A DNA stretch of 64,000 bases, taken from NCBI GenBank assembly GCA_044347745.1, contig JBIKUD010000012.1:1-64000 (forward strand), written 5' to 3'. This document shows, piece after piece, positions 60,619 through 64,000 of the stretch. Both the position numbers and the translations under genes were made by a program. Below the pieces are notes generated by a model. That model did no database searches and was not told where the DNA came from. It saw only the letters and a program-made list of their open reading frames with translations. This DNA is from JAIBBV01 sp044347745. Lineage in GTDB: Bacteria; Bdellovibrionota_C; UBA2361; JAFLCA01. Position 1 is the stretch's first letter. Every line of letters starts with the position of its first letter.

Positions 60619-62106
60619 TTAATCGTCACTTAGTGCCCGAATATCAAATGTTTTTGTAGGTTGAACCGACTTTTGATTTAACAACTCAGGAAAAAAGACA
60701 TGCAGGAAGGCAAACCCAATCCCAACTCCAATTAAAACGGCTACCACTAATGTAACAACGTCTATCCAGATAGAACGATTTACCCGATCCACTATCTCGG
60801 TAAGCCTTTGCAAGCGGTTCTGGTCGAGTCTGCCCGTCTCGCTAATTTGAGGGCTCTGGGACAAGCTCGACGCAGGAGCTGCCCAAGCCTCTGACACGGA
60901 ATCACGCGGCACCAGTAACGGTTCCATGCGACGAGGGCTGTGTATTGTTTCTTCCTCACCATATTGTTCGGCGATATTCAAAATTTCCGAACTATAGGTT
61001 GCTGTGCCCGTACGAGAAATTTCATCCATGGCAGGCACGGCGGCAGACTTCACTACAAAATTTCCAATTGGTCGCTGGGCAGGCTCTGGGGTAGACCCGC
61101 GAGCAGCGAATCCTGCTCCGCCGGCTGACACAGCTGCAGCCATGGCCGCACCCGCACCATCGTGGGCCCCAACCTCTAACTCAGTTGAGACTACCCGTGG
61201 CCCCACATATGCTTGAGCATTACGTCCGGACTGAAACATCCCTGAGGCGGAACGAGTGCCTTCTGGTTGCAAAGGCTGCAAATCAAAAAATATTTCTGCT
61301 GCAGATTGATAGCGCACCTCTGGATTGCGGGCCATGGCTTTCAGCACAATCGCGTCCAAAGCTGCGGGGCAATCGCTGCGTACATTACTTGGAGGCACAG
61401 GATCACTTTTAAGGCGCTTCGTCATGGTGGCATACACGCTGTCACCAACAAATGGGGACTTACCGGTGATCATTTCGTACGCCAGTATGCCAATTGCATA
61501 AATATCAGAGCGCCAATCTACCTGAGAATTAAGCATGTATTCGGGGCTCACATAATCAATCGTCCCCACCACTCCACCATGCTCAGTCAGACGTTCACCT
61601 TGGCCAGTTCTCGCAATACCGAAGTCTGCAATTTTAACGGTACCGTCTTTTGTCAGCAAAATATTTTCTGGTTTTAAATCTCGATGCACAATCCCTGCAT
61701 CATGAATGGCTTGAACCCCCGAGCACATTTGACTCAGAATCTGAATAACTTCTGAGATGGGAATTGGATTTTGCGGGTTAGCTAAGCGCTTGGCTAAATC
61801 TCCCCCACTCACATACTCCATTGAATATGCGGCAAGATCTCCATCGCGAATATACTCGTATGCACGCACAACATTCGGATGAGAGACGTCATAAGACGCA
61901 ATGATTTCATTTCGAAAGCGCTGCGCAGCAACGCGGTCTTGCGCTACTTCGGGGAACAAAACTTTTATGGCAACCAGATGTCCAAGGTCTCTGTGGCGAC
62001 ATGCATACACGAGTCCCATACTGCCGGCGCCGAGGCTCTTGACGACCTCGTATCTCCCCGCAATTACTGTCCCGGGCTGTAGCCCTATCGAGTGCTCATC
62101 CGCCAT
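60619..62106 (-). CDS. Transmembrane Ser/Thr protein kinase (Hanks type)
   Basis: A 495-residue kinase with intact catalysis: GAGSMG loop (26-31), VAIK lysine (48), HRDLKPENILL, DFGIAR and GTIDYVSPEYM. The kinase domain covers about 17-275. A 180-residue Ala/Ser/Pro-rich linker leads to one membrane helix near 450-475 (VTLVVAVLIGVGIGFAFLHVF), leaving a short extracytoplasmic tail. I prefer the ATG at 62106 to the TTG at 62127. It sits between the FHA gene and tadZ and should be opposed by the PP2C encoded two genes upstream. Likely targets are the FHA protein, TadZ or other pilus/export components. Confidence 0.9.
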   Translation of the reverse strand: MADEHSIGLQPGTVIAGRYEVVKSLGAGSMGLVYACRHRDLGHLVAIKVLFPEVAQDRVAAQRFRNEIIASYDVSHPNVVRAYEYIRDGDLAAYSMEYVSGGDLAKRLANPQNPIPISEVIQILSQMCSGVQAIHDAGIVHRDLKPENILLTKDGTVKIADFGIARTGQGERLTEHGGVVGTIDYVSPEYMLNSQVDWRSDIYAIGILAYEMITGKSPFVGDSVYATMTKRLKSDPVPPSNVRSDCPAALDAIVLKAMARNPEVRYQSAAEIFFDLQPLQPEGTRSASGMFQSGRNAQAYVGPRVVSTELEVGAHDGAGAAMAAAVSAGGAGFAARGSTPEPAQRPIGNFVVKSAAVPAMDEISRTGTATYSSEILNIAEQYGEEETIHSPRRMEPLLVPRDSVSEAWAAPASSLSQSPQISETGRLDQNRLQRLTEIVDRVNRSIWIDVVTLVVAVLIGVGIGFAFLHVFFPELLNQKSVQPTKTFDIRALSDD

Positions 62107-62155
62107 GCTTCCACTTCTAACCGCCAAGCCTTACGGTCTGACGAACCCCTGCCCC

Positions 62156-62827
62156 TTATTCTTGGCTATTTTTGGCAATGATACAGACATGAAAACGTCG
62201 GTTGCCAAATTTAATGACATCACCGTGCTCAACGTTCCCCTTGTCGCCAGAAAGTGACTTTTCTTCACTCACTCCGAAGCGCTGAATATGTGTACCAAAT
62301 TCAGAAAGTTGGTCGAGTACCTGCACTTCACCATTGGCACTAATGCGCATTATGGCGTGCATCGGAGATACAGATTCGTCTTTAAGCAACAAGCAGTTTG
62401 AACCCCCTGCCGGTTGTGATGACACCATGAGCCGGCCAGTGCGTAGCTCATACACCTCTCCATTTGGATTTGTGTCGAAGGATATCAAAAATCCGACGAT
62501 TGGTGTCTCCTTTGTCCAGACCGAAGATCGAGCTCCCGTAGAAGCGGCAGTTGGAGCCTTAAATTCTGCGTTCTCCTGCACGGCGGGGCGGCCAGCTCCT
62601 CCAGCGGGCACAAAAGCCCCAGGGATGGGCGACTCGGCTGCGGCGCGTGATGGCTGCGGTGCTGAGAAACCTTGATCAAGCTCCTGGGCAATACGAGCTC
62701 TTACTTGCCCAGTAATTTCCGGAGTCAACATCACCGTGCGATTACGCGCACGAGAAGAAGACTCATTAGGAAAATCGCTTTCCTTACTTAGCGGCGCGTC
62801 AAACTTTAAATTTTTATCATTATCCAT
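62156..62827 (-). CDS. FHA-domain protein
   Basis: A 223-residue cytoplasmic protein. Residues 1-105 are disordered with Ser/Thr/Pro and Arg (SSSRARNRTVMLTPEITGQ), a probable phosphorylation region. Residues about 110-220 form an FHA-like beta-sandwich with the phospho-Thr-binding pattern TGRLMVSSQ, SVSPMHAIMRIS and LSEFGTHIQ, where the usual Asn is replaced. It would read phosphothreonines written by the neighbouring kinase. It lies between PP2C and kinase genes. Confidence 0.75.
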   Translation of the reverse strand: MDNDKNLKFDAPLSKESDFPNESSSRARNRTVMLTPEITGQVRARIAQELDQGFSAPQPSRAAAESPIPGAFVPAGGAGRPAVQENAEFKAPTAASTGARSSVWTKETPIVGFLISFDTNPNGEVYELRTGRLMVSSQPAGGSNCLLLKDESVSPMHAIMRISANGEVQVLDQLSEFGTHIQRFGVSEEKSLSGDKGNVEHGDVIKFGNRRFHVCIIAKNSQE

Positions 62828-62854
62828 GATGCCCTCTCCTCCTAATCAAATCCT

Positions 62855-63877
62855 TTAATACTGTGCTAACGAAAATGCCATTAACAGCAAAGTCACCAAC
62901 GCAGCCAAACCAGACAACAACAAAACCAAGACAAGTGAACGCGCCCACATACGGGACGTATCCCCCTCTTCACGACTAAAATCTTCCGGAGCCAAGCCGG
63001 CTTTACCCTCAAACCCGGCGGGAGGCTCTTGGCGTAACTGTCCGCCAAGCGGCACGATCGCCACGGTGATATTATCAAAACCGCCTTGAGCTTTTGCCAT
63101 TTCTACCAATTTGACGCAGGCACGCTTCGGCGGGTTCTGCGAAACTACATTCGCAATGTCACCTTCAGAAACCAAGCTGTACAGGCCATCACTACAAAGC
63201 AATAAATAGTCAGTGACGTCACCCGGCTGGAGATCCCAAATCCAAAAACGAGAAGTCTCAATCTCAAGCGCCGGCTCAGAGCCGATCGCTCGCGTCAAAA
63301 TATGTGCTTGCGGATGCGAAAGCGCTTCGTCGGCTCTAATCTGCCCTTTGTTGACGAGTTCTTGCACCAATGTGTGATCGACAGTGAGCGGTTGGATAGC
63401 GCCATCTCGCACGAGGTAGGCACGAGAATCACCCACATGCCCAATCACCACCTCGGGACCATTAAAGAGCGCACCCACTACCGTTGTGCCCATTTGGGAA
63501 AAAGCTTGGTTTTGACGTCGCAACACGATGACGCGGTTTGCCTCAAGTAACGCACCACGCAATGCTTGCTCTGCCGGACGGGGTGGCAAGTTCTCTAAAT
63601 CACGGCGGATGGCATCAATTGCCAATTGCGCCGCAAGCTCGCCTCCAGTCGCACCGCCCATGCCATCGCATACGAGCCAGGCAAGCCCCGAACGCGACTC
63701 AATCACCGCATAGCGGTCCTCGTTGAGCTCACGCTCACCGGTATCAGTAATTGCAGCGGGAACCTGATCGCTGTCACCTGTGTCTTCCAGGTTAAGGTCC
63801 TTTTTTTCGCTATCAAGTAACATTTCGATTTTACGCCTTTGCTGAAAAAACCTTGCACGCTCCCCGTTTGCGCTCAC
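62855..63877 (-). CDS. PP2C-family Ser/Thr protein phosphatase with C-terminal membrane helix
   Basis: A 340-residue phosphatase. All PP2C metal and catalytic motifs are present: DTGERELNEDRYAV, VCDGMGGATGGELAA, IGHVGDSRAYLV, LLCSDGLYSLV and GGFDNITVAIV. The domain covers about 38-285. A membrane helix at about 315-337 (SLVLVLLLSGLAALVTLLLM) anchors it at the C-terminus. The start could also be the internal ATG giving MLLDSEKKDLN. It removes phosphates added by the kinase in the same operon. It is the first gene of the minus-strand run; bases 63878-64000 hold only its upstream region. Confidence 0.92.
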   Translation of the reverse strand: MSANGERARFFQQRRKIEMLLDSEKKDLNLEDTGDSDQVPAAITDTGERELNEDRYAVIESRSGLAWLVCDGMGGATGGELAAQLAIDAIRRDLENLPPRPAEQALRGALLEANRVIVLRRQNQAFSQMGTTVVGALFNGPEVVIGHVGDSRAYLVRDGAIQPLTVDHTLVQELVNKGQIRADEALSHPQAHILTRAIGSEPALEIETSRFWIWDLQPGDVTDYLLLCSDGLYSLVSEGDIANVVSQNPPKRACVKLVEMAKAQGGFDNITVAIVPLGGQLRQEPPAGFEGKAGLAPEDFSREEGDTSRMWARSLVLVLLLSGLAALVTLLLMAFSLAQY

Positions 63878-64000
63878 TCAGCAACAAAAAGAGTGAGGCT
63901 TCAGAAACAAAAACCAGCAGCGCTTACGAGAAGCTTCTACAGGCCCCATCCCCAACGGAAATGCATAATTCTCCCGTAAGTGTCCTTATCGGCAAGAAAA

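Overview
The window reads as ordinary chromosome from a Gram-negative bacterium of moderate GC content. The gene set looks deltaproteobacterial in the broad sense (Myxococcota, Bdellovibrionota, SAR324 or a neighbour): a tig-clpP-clpX-lon block, a Tad pilus locus with Ser/Thr kinase, FHA and PP2C genes, MotA/MotB, a type III secretion SctV, and a Lys/Ala-tailed HU protein. I cannot place it more precisely from sequence alone. No rRNA, CRISPR array, prophage or plasmid gene was seen.

Layout. 1-5.3 kb: 5' end of an AI-2E family transporter, then a sugar block (split transketolase, GDP-fucose-synthase-like reductase, RmlC-like epimerase, aldo/keto reductase). 5.3-12 kb: dnaE with a PHP-like pseudoenzyme, a small coiled-coil protein and a CBS-domain membrane protein. 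12-18 kb: a fused membrane iron-sulfur oxidoreductase, HU, an orphan secreted protein and a REP-associated tyrosine transposase bracketed by GGACACCC/GGGTGTCC octamers. 18.1-30.6 kb: one long nuo operon (C,D,E,F,G,H,J,K,L,M,N in transcription order) without nuoA, nuoB and nuoI. 30.7-34.7 kb: receiver-like protein, Trm112-like protein and three methyltransferases (RlmM-like, RsmG, THUMP-like). 34.8-39.3 kb: an orphan protein, a repeat-rich stretch with two fragments of four-helix-bundle (S23/PF05635-like) proteins, motAB and a DUF423 protein. 39.4-46.8 kb: tRNA-Val between two copies of a small terminal-inverted-repeat element, then lon, clpX, clpP, tig and tRNA-Leu. 46.8-49.3 kb: an oligopeptidase-B-like protein and a thioredoxin-fold lipoprotein. 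49.3-63.9 kb: a minus-strand block of PP2C, FHA, Ser/Thr kinase, TadZ, Flp pilin, CpaB, TadA, TadB, TadC, SctV and a membrane pseudokinase with a helical-repeat tail.

How the genes work together. The nuo genes would supply most of respiratory complex I, and the 12.2 kb oligo-domain oxidoreductase probably also feeds quinone, from an ETF-type donor. tig, clpP, clpX and lon form a protein folding and degradation block. The last 15 kb couples pilus biogenesis to a Ser/Thr phosphorylation circuit and, unusually, to a lone type III export gate; this is the most promising candidate for an undescribed arrangement.

The most interesting non-coding structures are three MITE-like elements with 8-bp terminal inverted repeats, the octamer arrays around the transposase, a duplicated 39-bp hairpin downstream of dnaE, and the twin protein fragments at 36 kb. 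Function assignments rest on motifs read by eye; no database search was possible.
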